Shown here piece by piece: positions 36,006 through 48,300 of a DNA stretch of 64,000 bases. The notes beneath the pieces are model-generated. The model was not told the DNA's origin. It worked only from the letters and a program-made list of their open reading frames with translations, and did not search any database. The position numbers and the translations under genes were made by a program. This DNA is from Cenococcum geophilum 1.58. Its lineage: Eukaryota; Ascomycota; Dothideomycetes; Gloniales; Gloniaceae. The stretch is taken from NCBI GenBank assembly GCA_001692895.1, contig KV748242.1:248001-312000 (forward strand), read 5' to 3'. Position 1 is the first letter of the stretch. Each line of letters begins with the position of its first letter.

Positions 36006-36432
36006 TATTACGGACGCTTTAAGTACAATATTATAACTACTAGGAGAGAAGTTGGAAGAAGCTAGTTAGTTAATCTAGGCATAGTTTAAGATGGAGCCGG
36101 TAGAACTATATAACGAGGAATAGTAACTAAGGTCACGTAGGGTAATCTATATAATCTATAGGATCTGCGTAATCTGTAATAAAGTAAATAGAGTATACAT
36201 ATATTACGTATAAGAAGGATTTTATAGGAGTACAGTTGTGTATTTAAGGACCTTTAGTCCCTACCTAGATAGTTCCTTCCTTATAGTAATTCTCAGAATA
36301 CAATTAGAGTTAATCTATTGGGCAACCACTCCACTAATTATTATTACGTTGTTGACTTCTATACTTGCATTTCCTATACACCTAGCCCAATAATAGAACC
36401 CATCGTAGTTTTTGCTATAAGGTTCCGTTATA
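36006..36432 (+). repeat. A3 3' LTR (427 bp)
   Basis: It starts TATTACGGACGC and ends GGTTCCGTTATA, followed by AGATT. An open frame at 36318-36518 crosses from this LTR into B1 pol and is a junction artefact. Confidence 0.95.
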
Positions 36433-37900
36433 AGATTAATATAGCAGCCTTAAAAGTAAAAGAGAACAGGCTCTATTACAGAGGTCGCCTATTTATCCCT
36501 AACTTAAAAAATCTATAACGGTAACTAATTTAAATAGCCTATAACCTCCAATTAAGCGGCTACCTAAGTAGAGGAGAAACCTATAAGCTTCTTAGCCAAT
36601 ATTACTTCTAGCTAAAAATAATAGACTTAGTTAAACGCTTTATAGGCACCTGCTATAGTTATAAGCGCGCTAAGGCCTTTAATACAAAGTACTAAGAACT
36701 ACTATATCCTTTACCAGTACCTATATAACAATGGGCAGATATTGCTATAGATTTTATTATTGACCTACTACCCTATAAACGACACGGCCGTACCTATAAG
36801 AACATTCTTATAATAATATACCAACTTATAAAAGAGCGCCACTACGTCCTAACTAAAGGCGTAGCTGTTAGCGACGTTATTAACGCCTTCCTTTATAAAG
36901 TCTATTAACTATATAGGTTATCTAACTTAATTATATCTAACTAAGGTATATAATTTAACTCTAATACACAGAGACGAATCTACTAACGTTTTAGCATCTC
37001 CGTTAAGATATCTATATCTTCTTACTATAAAACTACTAGGCAACTAAAAAACGCTAATACTAGTATAAAAGCGTACCTATAATAGGTAGTTGCCTATAGT
37101 TAAAATAACTAGGTAAATTACCTCCTACTAGGTAAATTCGCAGCGAATAACTACGTCTTAACTACTATAGGACTTACCCTATTCTTTGCAAATAAGGGTT
37201 ATTACCCTTAATCTAGTATAGAGCTACCAGAACCTATTAATAAGAAACTACTATATAAGAAACGCCTTAAGATGCTACTTACTAACTAGTATATAGACTG
37301 TATTAAAAATCTACTTAACTACTATAAGGGAGAAATGGCCTAGGCTTAAGTAAAGTAGGCTTATTTTACTAACCGCTATAAAATACCACCACCGGAGATA
37401 CGTGTTGGCGACTAGGTATAGCTAAATATACGTAATATCTCTATATAGAGGCCTATAAAGTTACTTAATTATAAAAACCTTAGCCCCTATTTAATTAAAT
37501 AAGTTATTAATAGGGGAGCTATATATAAGCTAGAACTTCTACCTACCCTAGCCACCTGCGGGATATAGCCTATATTTCACCTATAGCTACTATATCTCTA
37601 TTAGCCTAACCCCTTACTAGGGTAGATATAGCCTAAACCCCTATTAGTACTAATCCAAGATAAAAATAAAGACGAGGATTATAAGGAGTGGACTGCTAAA
37701 CAAATTATTAACTCTAAATACTTTAGTAAAGGTAGAGGACAATAGCTTTACTACAGAGCTATATATATAGGATTTGATATAGATTAGCTAAAATAGCAAC
37801 TATAGGAAGATTTTAAAAATGCAAAGGATCTAATTAGCGACTTTTACTATATAAACCTATAGAAACTAGGCCTAAGTAAAGATTTTATACCTAATCCTCT
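36433..37900 (+). pseudogene. B1 pol, C-terminal half (integrase-chromodomain), RIP-broken
   Basis: The frame resumes with NIAALKVKENRLYYRGRLF (36439-36495), the standard entry into the Ty3/gypsy integrase zinc domain. It passes YKLLSQYYF (His box region), the catalytic-core entry DIAIDFIIDLLP near 36737, and a degenerate chromodomain at about 37670-37870 (QIINSKYFSKGRG, FKNAKDLI). Family proteins of this kind tether integration to modified histones. Inactive here. Confidence 0.86.
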
Positions 37901-38198
37901 ATAGGAGCCCTTATAGAGTTAAACCGTTATATATTACTACATAAGGGCAAATTACCGTTAAATTACGGTAAAGTGAGATTATATAACTAGAATATTATTA
38001 AAATGTCTAGGAACTTTAACCGGCGGTTAAAGTTATCTAATTAGTTGGATTCTTAGATGCTAAGCCTTATTATATAACGTTGTTTTAAACCTTTAGCAAT
38101 ACCCCCCTTTCTTCTTTTCTATACCTTAAGTGTCCCTTTTATATATATATAGTAACTACAGCGTTACCAGAGCTCCGCCTCTATAAGATGGGGGGTAA
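37901..38198 (+). other. B1 3' untranslated region with polypurine tract
   Basis: This non-coding tail is shared with B2 (49290-49582) and B3. It ends in a G-rich purine tract (ATGGGGGGTAA, 38188-38198) before the LTR. Confidence 0.7.
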
Positions 38199-38391
38199 TA
38201 TTACAGAACCCTACCGTAGGGGCCTCTATAGGAGAGCCCTATACTCTTATATATACCTTATATACAGCTTATATTAGCTACGCATAGGTATATTACCTCC
38301 TTACGCCCTTAACCCTTATAATTAATTGCGTAACATCTTGTAGACTCCTTAAATACATATACTCTATAGCCACTGCCCTCATTCCATAATA
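38199..38391 (+). repeat. B1 3' LTR (193 bp)
   Basis: It starts TATTACAGAACCC and ends TTCCATAATA, matching the 192-bp B LTRs at 43428, 49583 and 53012. TTTAG follows, but the 5' end is lost, so no duplication can be tested. Confidence 0.92.
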
Positions 38392-38632
38392 TTTAGTTAA
38401 GTAGGTATATACTATTACTAGTATAATTTATGCTTTTAGAGTAAAGAAGCTGTCTAATTTCTTTATTTTACTTATAGATATCTATCTTATAGGCTCTAGT
38501 ATAAAAAGGAGGGTGTTTAAAACGTTATTGGGCTTTAGACTATGTTATAGTTATTATTTAGCAAATTACATTATAGGTAGTATTATAGAAGAGGTAGAGA
38601 TATATTAACTATCTTGTCTCTATTTAATAATA
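38392..38632. other. Unassigned AT-rich spacer
   Basis: I recognise nothing here. It may be the sequence into which B1 and element D were inserted. Confidence 0.4.
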
Positions 38633-41141
38633 ACTCCTATAAATATCTGCAAACTCCTAGGCCAATTAGATTAACTTTTATAAACTTTTATAAACTCCTA
38701 GGCTAATTAGGGGCTAATATTTATAGAGGCATCTTAAAACTCTGGCGTATAACCCATAAACAGTAGTTATATATAATAATGTGAACCTTAAGGATATAAA
38801 ACGCGATAAGTTGCTTAGCTATATATCTATTATATATTTATTAACAACCGCGGCTATTATATTCTGCCCTAAATTACCTCTTTCTAGACTACGCCAATTA
38901 ATACACAATTTAATAAAACTACTATAACTTAATAATATCTTCCAGTTACCTAGCTTTATTAGAAACGAGTTAATACTAAAAATTAGCTATTATCTTATTA
39001 CTAGCGTAATAAAGGGAGTTTATCTATATAGGGTGGAGCGCGTCTTTACTAAAAGTGATCTTTTTCCTTAAATGCTAAGTATATACTATATTAATACCAG
39101 AAAGACTAAGTTCTAGTAGTTTAGTGCTATAATAGAAGATAAGGGTACTATCTAGGGTATATACAGCGTCTATAAGAATATCTTCCTTAACTAGCTTAGA
39201 CTTTAGGCTCTAAATAACCCCTATGGCTCTATATATAATAACTTTACTAATTAGCTCTGGCTTGCCTATAGTGACTAGCTTACTGCGCATTATATTAGGT
39301 TAGTAAAATAGGAATAGGCCTACGCGGGTTATCCTTTTAACCGTTAGGACTGGCTCCTTAGTATACCCATGTGGTTCTATATTAAGATAAATCTATATAA
39401 TGCTATTATATATACGTATTTAGCGCCTAAGAACTATTAAGAGGAGGTGTACTACTGTCTAAGATCTAACGTTACTCTATAGAATTATACACTATTTATA
39501 TAAGAGAACGCTAAGTACCATTAAGTAGTACTAATTATTAAGTAGGGCTTTATAGCGCGCGTAATAGCCCTCTTTTATATAGCTATGCAGCGCTAAAGTC
39601 TCCTTACTATAATACCTAAACTCTCTAACCTATCTAATCCGTCATCGTTGGAACGTATAGAGAATATTACTTAGGTAATTAGTTGCCTTATATTAGAGCA
39701 GTTCCTAAAAATAGTTAAAGATATTTGGTTTATTACTTTTACTATTAAAGTATAGAGCGGCGTAGACTCGAGTGGGATATATACGGTGATATTGAGTTTT
39801 AGACAATGTATTGCCTACTTTAAGAAGCCGAGCTACTTCTTACTATTCGGCATGCCGTTAAATATACTAATATAGGTATATTACGACGGCTTATTAACCT
39901 TCTTATTATCTACTTCTTTAGCGCGTTATAGCATAATTATAGCCGTAAGATGCTATTCTATTAGTAAAATCTTACTTTAGTAAATTCGCCTAAACTCTAA
40001 TATATAATACTAGCTTTAGGGATTATAAACTAGCTTAGGTCTCCTAACACGCATAAGCCCGTTAATTTAGTGTAGGTACTCTGTTGCCGTTTATATAGTT
40101 ATCTAATAGAAAGTATAGGTTTTTCTATAAGTCTACCTTTCTTTTAAAAGTTAGTTGTATATATATAAACATATCTAAACAATTAATAGATGTTCTTATA
40201 ACCTTAGTTTAGTATAGATAATAGCTAACTGCTTAGAACCTAGCGTGTAATAGAACTAGTTTCTTTACCTTCTTATTAAGAGTTATAGAATAGGTAAACC
40301 AGACTATACTTAGGCGGAGGATTATTCGCAGCTTACCTAGTATTAAGTAGGCCGGTTAAAAGCCTTCCCATTCCTTTATAAGATAATATTTATTAATTAT
40401 AACTAGCCTAATCTAAGACTATAACTCTAGCTCCTTTAAGGTATCCCAAAATAACTTTATTAACACCTACTTAGGTCTAAGAAGTATATATATATACGCC
40501 CCCTCCCAGATCTTTATAATTAGAGACTTTTCCTAATTTCTTATTTTAGCGTTAATAAGAACCGGACGAGAGCTATTTATCTTCTTAATATTATCTAGCT
40601 GCTTATCGCCTAGTTTATTTAACGGGATTATTTAAATAGTAATCTTCCCTATAAGGACAGAATACGTATAAAAGATTAGGCTTTTACTAAAGCCCATATA
40701 GGTAATAAAAAGAGTATTATTTTTCCTAAATATAAGCTAACGCAGAGTGCGCACCTACTCGTCGCGCGGCTTAAAGTCATTAAGCTATAGGTAGGTCTAA
40801 AGTATAATTCGCCAAAGGCAGAGATTAATAACCTTATGCTAGAACGGTATATTCTCCATACGCCCTACCTACTAAATAACTAACGGTAATTCTTTTACGC
40901 TTAGTCTTTAAATTAATTAAAGAGTCTTTAGAATAGAACCATAATTGGCTAACGTCTATAATATAGGCGGCTCTACTACCCTACCCTAAGCTCTATGCCA
41001 TTAACTCCAGCGATCTATATTCCTACTACTTGTTTTCTTTTTCTTCCTTCTAAATCTCGCTATCTAATTGGCCTAGGAGTTTATAGAAGTTTGTAGAAGC
41101 TTATCTAATTGGCTTAGGAGTTTGCAGGAGTTTATAGGAGT
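38633..41141 (+). mobile_element. Unassigned element D with 78-bp inverted ends
   Basis: 38633-38710 and 41064-41141 are inverted repeats of equal length. Each contains two copies of CTAATTGGCCTAGGAG-like sequence and ACTCCTATAAA at the outer tip. Between them lies one long degenerate frame. Further single copies of the terminal motif occur at 41596-41618 and 41630-41655 (TTAGGAGTTTG), so the right boundary may be more complex. No clear target duplication was seen. I cannot place it in a known superfamily. Confidence 0.55.
38840..41030 (+). pseudogene. Long degenerate CDS of element D, function unknown
   Basis: On the + strand one frame runs about 730 codons. Nearly all its stops are TAG/TAA that would be Gln or Trp before RIP. 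Readable parts include RVERVFTKSDLFPQML (about 39030), WLLSIPMWFYIKINLY (about 39350), SSLERIENIT (about 39645), and AHLLVARLKVIKLQVGL (about 40750). I see no DDE, tyrosine-recombinase or helicase signature. The minus strand is also fairly open in one frame, so the coding strand is likely but not certain. Confidence 0.45.
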
Positions 41142-41665
41142 CTCTAAAAGAGCGTACCTAGCCAATAACGCGCTATAAATATTGTATAGGTGTAGTAAAT
41201 TTAGATAAGCTATTTATAATAGAGTATAAGAGGCACCTTAGGAAGTTTTAGGGTAAATAGAGGAATAGTAATAGAGTACAGTCGCTATATTAATAAGGTT
41301 GGTTAGGTCGGCCTAGCTTTAGAAAACGCGTTTTTAAACTTTAAGGCTGTACTTTAACCCCTAATACGGTAGTTAGCTAGCTATATTAATTAAAATATAC
41401 TAGTAAAGGAGGTTATAATTTAATTATATCGCGAACTATAGCCGTAGCTGCTAGATTAACCCTATTATAGTTACTTAAAATTAACACGTATTAAAAATCT
41501 AGCCTAGCTTATAGTAAATATGCGCTTATAATCTCTTAGACGCTTTATAGAGGAATTTAGGGGGGTATAGGGGTCTAGGGAGTAGCGCGATGTTTTATTG
41601 GCTTAGGAGTTTGTAGGAGTTAGTGCGCGCCGCTAATTAGCTTAGGAGTTTGCACAAGTTAGTAA
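41142..41665. other. Unassigned spacer between element D and the small ORF
   Basis: AT-rich, with two extra copies of the element-D terminal motif at 41590-41660. No frame of note. Confidence 0.4.
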
Positions 41666-41827
41666 AGTGGGGCTATACAACGCCACAAATTCCTTAAAGA
41701 AGCGGCTGAGGTACCTGAGATAAAGGAAGCCGGGGACTTATGCCTTTACACGCCGACGTCCTACGCTATTGATAAGGATTGTAGCCTATGCGCGAATACT
41801 AAAGAACATCAATACGGTTGCCTTTAA
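41666..41827 (+). CDS. Short non-mutated coding remnant, function unknown
   Basis: The frame reads 53 residues from just after a TAA (41663-41665) to TAA at 41825-41827. It includes EAAEVPEIKEAGDLCLY and CSLCANTKEHQYGC. There is no ATG, so it would be a 3' exon or gene fragment. CA and TG dinucleotides are normal here, unlike all neighbours, so this stretch escaped RIP and was probably single copy. The CxxC and later Cys could bind zinc, but that is speculation. Confidence 0.35.
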   Translation, partial: SGAIQRHKFLKEAAEVPEIKEAGDLCLYTPTSYAIDKDCSLCANTKEHQYGCL

Positions 41828-41898
41828 TAATCTTCTTCTATCTTCTTCTTCTTCCCCTATAGTATACTGAATTTGGGTTAAACCTAAGGGTTATAATA

Positions 41899-43224
41899 CC
41901 TTATTAAAAGTGTCCGTACTTCCTATACTAAAATTTTTTACTATTACCCACCCTACTTTTTTAACCCTACTTTTTAACCATATTATATTGTGCGTTAGCT
42001 CTAATTAGCAGGAATATTCCTTATAGGAAGGAATTAACTAGCTATAAAAAAGGAGTAGTTCTAGGATTTGCTAGAGTAGGAGTTATACCCCCTAAAATTG
42101 CGACTAAGTTAAATCTATTAGAATTAACTGTATAAGAAACCCTATCTAAAGTACCTTAACGCCTATAATACAAATCTATTCCTTAAATTAAACGTCTTTC
42201 TAAATATATAATTAAAGATAAACGTAAGATTTTAAGGATAGCTTATATAAAGCTTAAAATTATATATAGAGAGCTTAGCTTTAAGCTAGGCCTTCCTATA
42301 AGCTAAAGTACGTTATATTAAATATTATGTAAATACACTATAAAAAAAATAGCTAGCTAAAAAACGATCCTTATTTATAAAGGACTTAGTAAGGGCTTAA
42401 TTAAGGTATGTAATTAAATATAAGTAGTAGGAGTAATTAAGGTGGGCTAAGATTGTATAGAGTAATAAGTATTTAATTAAGAGAAGTTTTAGTAGGTAAT
42501 AGTTCTATATTTTTTATATACTATAACATAAATGGAATAACAATAAGATTAATACTTATAAAAAGGATAAGGAGTATATAGTTATAGTATAGATAAGCTT
42601 TTCTAGAGCTCTTAAAAGATCTAATTTAGTAGTTATAGAATGGGATAAGGAGTTGCCTAAGGTGGGGTACTCTACTTAGTCTTATATTTAAAATTTAGAT
42701 AACTAGATACCTTAAGTTTATAAGCCCGATTTCTAATTTATATAGGATAACGCTTTAATATATAAATTAAAGCCTATAGCTAAGTGGTTTAAAGAAAATG
42801 TTATAGACGTAATTAATTAGCTACCCTACTCACCTAATTTAAACCCTATTAAGCGCGCCTAAGTATAACTTAAAGAGATGCTCTATAAACAATTTTTAGA
42901 GATTATATATATACGCGGCTTTAAAGAAGAGGTAATTAAGAAGCTATCTAAGGCCCTAGTAATTTACTAAAACGAGATAGCTTCTACCTTTTTTAAGTCT
43001 TTAATTAATAGTATAAAAGAGCGATGCGATGCTATAATTAAGGTTAAAGGGTAGCACACTAGATTTTAATTACTAAAAATGTATTATAATTACTAGATTA
43101 TATATCTATAAGTAGCTTTAAGTATTTTTTTTAAAGCTTTAGAATTAATTGTATAACTTTCGCATAGTATTTTAGTAGAGGTATTATATTTAATATGGCC
43201 TTAATATAGATACTTTTAATAAGG
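41899..43224 (+). mobile_element. Tc1/mariner-type DNA transposon (TA target duplication)
   Basis: The ends CCTTATTAAAAGTGTC (41899) and GATACTTTTAATAAGG (to 43224) are inverted repeats, each flanked by TA (41897-41898, 43225-43226). It encodes one transposase. The flanks resemble the dispersed block at 21600-21660, where the insertion is absent. The length of 1326 bp is typical. Confidence 0.88.
41995..43069 (+). pseudogene. Tc1/mariner transposase, RIP-broken
   Basis: The frame reads the N-terminal helix-turn-helix region (GFARVGVIPPKIATKLNL near 42070) and then the catalytic core. SNLVVIEWDKELPKVGYST precedes QDNALIY with the second Asp at 42746. The signature LPYSPNLNPIKR (42820-42855) gives the third acidic position as Lys instead of Glu (GAG to AAG). 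Thirty-four residues separate the Asp and that position, so the ancestor was DD34E, the Tc1 type. The TAA stop is at 43067-43069. The protein would cut and rejoin the element's ends; this copy is dead. Confidence 0.83.
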
Positions 43225-43226
43225 TA

Positions 43227-43427
43227 CTATATATTAGTTAAAAGTTAGTCCTAGTTACCTAATAGGGGATATATTACTTTACGTACTACCCTATCTATAT
43301 AGAACTATTATTAGAGGCTTAGCGGGGTTTAATTAGTTATAAGAAAAGTCTAGTTACCTAATAATAGAACATGCTTACCCTATTAATTTTTAAAATTTAA
43401 TTCTCTTTCCTACTACCCTTATTACTC
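43227..43427. repeat. Dispersed repeat remnants / left part of Helitron H2
   Basis: Two altered copies of TAGTTACCTAATAGGGG lie at 43255 and 43352. The second is followed by CTTACCCTATTAATTTT. They resemble 14945-14985. The last bases (CTTATTACTC) continue at 53204 after the B composite. Confidence 0.5.
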
Positions 43428-43619
43428 TGTTACGGAACCCCACTATAGGGGCCTCTATAGGAGAGCCCCGTGCTCTTATATATACCTTACGTACAGCTTA
43501 TATCAGCTACGCGTAGGTATATCACCTCCTTACACCCTTAACCCTTACGATCAATCGCGTAACGTCTTGTAGACTCCTTAAATACATACGCTTATAGCCA
43601 CTGCCCCTGTCCCATAACA
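43428..43619 (+). repeat. B2 5' LTR (192 bp)
   Basis: TGTTACGGAACCC to CCCATAACA, intact TG...CA ends, preceded by TACTC. Confidence 0.94.
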
Positions 43620-43621
43620 TT

Positions 43622-45350
43622 ATGTTACGCCTTTTTACCACTAACGCTTAGCCTATAACCAATTCTACGTCTCTATAATACTACAGGCGCTGCTAAAAGC
43701 AGCGTGTCTATAAATTACCTCACTTTATACTTCTAAGGAACCCATAATAGTAAGACAATATTCCTTACTAGCTACTATATTAAACCTAAAGAACAACCCA
43801 ATACCTATACTTAACCTACGACGCCAATCAATCCTAGGAGAATTTAATTCATTAACACTAGCCTTAACACCTAAGGAGACGGACACTAATAATATCTTAT
43901 CTTTTATTAACTATATAACTACGGACAAGTAAATAGAAGGGCTACTACCTATTAAAATCAAAATATAAGACGCTAAGACGTTTATAAAAATGGTAGCACA
44001 AGACCCTAATAAATACTACCGCCTTCTATAGAACTACTACCTAAAGCTTATATAAGCTAAGATATATACTGCCTAAGATCGCGATATTATCTAAGACCTA
44101 TAAGCTTATAAGGCGCTCACCAACAATATATATTAAGAAACCGAAAACGACCTTTACGTGTCTAAACGCGATATCTAACAGTTAAAGAAGGCTAAGATTG
44201 CACTAATTGCTACAGTTACTAAAAAAGAAGGCATAATTAAATACCTATAATCTTAGCTTAACGAATATATTTGTAATAACACTAAATACCTCTCTACTCT
44301 ATATAACGCCACCTAAGTCTCTACGCCCCTAGTAACTTTACCTACTTAACGCTTAATAGAGGGCTAGCGCTAAGTAGCTTTACCTAATAGGAACCCTTAC
44401 TAAAGCAGCGATAATAAAAGCTATAATAATTGGACCTAAACTACTACTGTAGGGTCTAATATACGCTACTCTAATCCCCTAGTCTTCTAGGGAGACCGTA
44501 AGGAATACAGCCACTAAAAGATGTAAATCCGCGAGAAACTAACTTAAAGCGCCTACCTTTTTCCTACGGAAGACACTAAGATCGGCTATATTATTAGGCG
44601 AATAAAAGGTATACTATTTAACAGACTCTTCGCCTAATAGGAGACTAGTAGCCCCTAAAAGGAGCAGTCCTACTAAAAAGTCCTTAATAATCTTAACCTA
44701 ATATACCGCAACTATAACCTACTAGCCACCAACTAAGCTAAACTACGTGCCCTAAAGATAAGCCCTACTAAATTATTTAACGAATTCTATATCAAATTCT
44801 AAGAATATACTAGAGCCCTCACCTAAGATAATACTAAAGACCAGAAGGACCTCCTTAAAAAAGTTACTTATTACCTTAGTTACGCAGCCACTAGCTATAA
44901 CTATAACGACGTTTATAATATGGTAGCAGCTTTATAGAAAATCGAACGACAACTAAATTAGATTACTACTACTAACCCTTACCTAAAGACCTCTCTATAG
45001 AAGCCCTCTAGGCCTACTAAACCCTTATATACTAAGCTACTAATACCTACTACCTTAAGTACTACAGGAGCTAATATCGACCTCTCTATACCAACCTTTC
45101 CGTAAAAACTCCTAGATTAAGAGCGTAAGCTACTTTAAAAACTAGGACGCTGCTATAAATACCGTTAAAAAGGCTATTATCGCGATAACCTAAACTACCT
45201 AATAGCTAGGTTTAGTAGCCGCCGTCTAATACCTAACCTAATGCCCCAAATACTAAATACGTTACTATATACCACTACCGTATAAGATAAAGACGCAGTA
45301 ATAGCAGTAAAATCGGATACGGAAGCGGAAAATGCTAAGTCCTTGCCCTA
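43622..45350 (+). pseudogene. B2 gag (with CCHC zinc knuckle), RIP-broken
   Basis: An ATG at 43622 lies two bases after the LTR, but which ATG was used is unclear because the frame is broken. The later part reads as a capsid C-terminus (SPTKLFNEFYIKF near 44760, ALQKIERQLNQ near 44930). It ends with a zinc knuckle at 45151-45196 (CYKYRQKGYYRDN, first Cys retained, others Tyr). Protease should follow around 45360-45560 but I cannot place its aspartate. Confidence 0.72.
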
Positions 45351-45359
45351 AGTCGTGGG

Positions 45360-48300
45360 TTAGAACACCCTAATAATAGAGGGATCTATATATTGGCCTA
45401 CTTAGTAAATAACTTAGTAAAAATAAACAGACGGAAATAGATAGTTTTACCTATAATAGGAACTACTACCAAAAAATAATATAAAAGCCGTTCTATAATT
45501 AACTGCAAAGCTACTAATAAATTTATAAATACCTAATTTGTACGCACTTATAGCCTACCTACCTTACCCCTTACTAAAGCCCGCGCCCTATAACTCGCTA
45601 ATAGTAGTTTTACTATATAAAAGATTACCCACGTAGTATAACTCTACTTAGATATAAACAGGCACTAGAAAGAGCTTTAGGCCTATATTATACCACTTAC
45701 TAATTACCCTATTATCCTTAGAATAAGCTAGCTTAAATAATACAACCCCGCCATTAACTGGGAAAAGAAAAAAGCAACCTTTAACTCTAAATACTGCAGA
45801 GAGACTTGCCTAGGATATAGCCTAGCCGCCTCTATTTACTCACTAGAATATTAACCTAAGAAACCCCTTATTATNCTACNTATAACTAACTACCACTATA
45901 TAAGTGCCGCGGCCTTCTACCGCATAGTACGTAGAAAAGGCTAGACCGTTACTATAGCCTTCTAATTATAACTATATAAACTTAATAAAAAACAAGACTA
46001 TATCCTCTATAGTAATAAAATAGATATAGTTAACCTTCTAGAAGATAACGCCCCTATAAAATTCCATAGACTTTTACCTTTAGACTTTAAGAAGTTTATA
46101 AAACTTAAAAAAGGACTTACCTACAAAGAACTACGCAAGCTTCTCCCTAAGAGGTACTACGACTTTATTAATATATACGTATAAAAGAGCGTAGATATAC
46201 TCCCCCTACATTAACCCAATAACTATACTATTAATATTAAATAAGGAAAAATGCCACTTTATAAGAGACCCTACCTAATATCTAAAGATAAACTTCTATT
46301 TATAAAAAAGTATATTAATAAACACCTTAATAAAGGATTTATTCGTCCTAGTATATCCCTAACAGCCGCCCCTATCCTTCTCGCTAAAAAGCTAGAAGGA
46401 GGTATTAGATTCTATATTAACTATAAAAAACTTAACGCTATTACAATTAAGAACCGATACCCCGTACCACTTATACGTAAAACTTTTAAGTGGCTTAGTT
46501 AAGCCGAAATCTACACTAAGCTTAATATTATCGCCGCCTTTAACTATCTCTAAATACGGGAAGGTAACGAATAGAAAACCGCATTCGCATTACGCTTCGG
46601 CCAATTTAAATATACTATTATGCCCTTTAGCGTATATAACGGCCCAGGCACCTTCTAAAGCTATATTAATAATACTTTATAGAACTACCTTAATAACTTC
46701 TGCTCTACGTACCTAGACGACATACTTATCTATAGCGACAACCCTTCTAAGTATATTAAGCACATTTAAAAAGTCCTAGAGCGCCTTAGGGACATAAGAC
46801 TTTATATTAATTTAAAGAAGTATAAATTCTTAGTTATAGAAGTAAAATACCTTAAACTAATTGTTACTACTAAGGGTGTCTATATAGACTCTAAGAAAGT
46901 ACGTATAATTACTAAATAGTAAGCCCCTAACTGCATTAAGGACGTATAAGCCTTCCTTAGTTTTGCTAACTTCTATTGAAAATTTATATATAACTTCTTA
47001 GGCGTAGTAGTATTACTTATAGCAATAATGCGAATAAAGGGCCTTTTTATAAAAGGAAGAAAAACGTACCTACGTTTTACCTAGACGCCTAAATGCAAGA
47101 AGGCGTTCCAAGACCTTAAAAATGCTTTTACTAAAGCACCTATCCTAGCTTACTTTGTACTAGGATAATAACTCTACCTTAAAACCGACTCCTTAGACCA
47201 CGTTAACGCAGGTATCCTCTCTTAAATAGGTAATAACGGCCTCCTTTACCTAGTCGCATTCTACTTATCTAAGCTTATACTATAAGAGTGTAACTATAAG
47301 ATCTATAATAAGGAACTTCTTGCAATTATATAAGCGTTTAAGGAATTCTAACTAGAACTCTTTTTAGCAAAACCTAATTAGCTAACTAAAGTCCTTATAG
47401 ACTATTATAACCTTAAATACTTTATAACTATAAAGCAGCTAAACTAACGCCAAGCACGCTAGAACGAGTTCCTCTTTAGTTTTAACTTTAAAATCGCATA
47501 TAGACCGGGAGTATAAAGTACTAAGCTGGATAGCCTAACACGCCACTTATAAGACCTCCCTTAGTTAAAAAAAGACCCTTAAAATCAGTTCCAGTAATAG
47601 ACGATCCTAAAAGTACGGAATTTAGCCCTAGGTATATTACCTATAACAGAGCTAATAGTACCTTAGCTTTATACTATAGAACTAAAGTTACCTCCTAAAA
47701 TTAATAAGCTTATTACTACGGTATATAACACTTCTATTAACCCATTACTATATTAACTTATTACCGTAAAAACCGCTAGCGCCTATACGCTACCTGCTAA
47801 CCTTTAAAGCCTAGGCTAGATTAATATAGCAGCCTTAGAAGTAAAAGAGAACAGACTCTATTATAGAGGCCGCCTATTTATCCCTAACTTAGAGAACTTA
47901 TAACGGCAACTAATCTAAATGGCTTATAACCTTTAGTTAAGCGGCCACCTAGGTAAAGGAGGAACCTATAAGCTTCTTAGCCGATATTACTTCTGGCCTA
48001 AGATAACAGACTTAGTTAAACACTTTATAGGTGCCTATTACGGTTATAAGCGTGCTAAGGCCTTTAATATAAAGTACTAAGGACTACTATACTCCCTACT
48101 AGTACCCATATAATAATAGGCAGATATCGCTATAGATTTCATTATTAACCTACTACTCTATAAACGATACGGCCGTACCTATAAGAATATCCTTATAATA
48201 ATATACCGACTTATAAAAGAGCGCCACTACGTTTTAACTAAAGGTGTAGCCGTTAGCAACGTTACTAACGCCTTTCTTCGCGAAGTTTACTGACTATATA

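Larger units (their letters stand above)
28463..36432 (+). mobile_element. Complete LTR retrotransposon A3 (Ty3/gypsy chromovirus), TSD AGATT
   Basis: Two 427-bp LTRs enclose a full gag-pol. The 5-bp duplication AGATT lies at 28458-28462 and 36433-36437. Removing the element plus one AGATT restores the B-family sequence GGCTAGATTAATATAGC seen intact at 47814. At 7970 bp it has no internal insertions, making it the best reference for family A in this window. All coding frames are broken. Confidence 0.97.
26205..38391 (+). mobile_element. LTR retrotransposon B1 (Ty3/gypsy chromovirus), 5'-truncated, split by A3
   Basis: 26205-28462 and 36433-38391 are the two halves of one B-family copy, aligning with 45571-47819 and 47815 onward of B2. 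The left end starts within pol, directly in a TACC microsatellite, at a point where B2 itself has CCTACCTACCTTACC. So gag and the 5' LTR were lost at a microhomology junction. A3 occupies the middle with a clean target duplication. Confidence 0.9.

Noticed and set aside
36318-36518. 66-codon frame with ATG
   Set aside because: It spans the A3 LTR-B1 junction; the second half is a fragment of B1 integrase.
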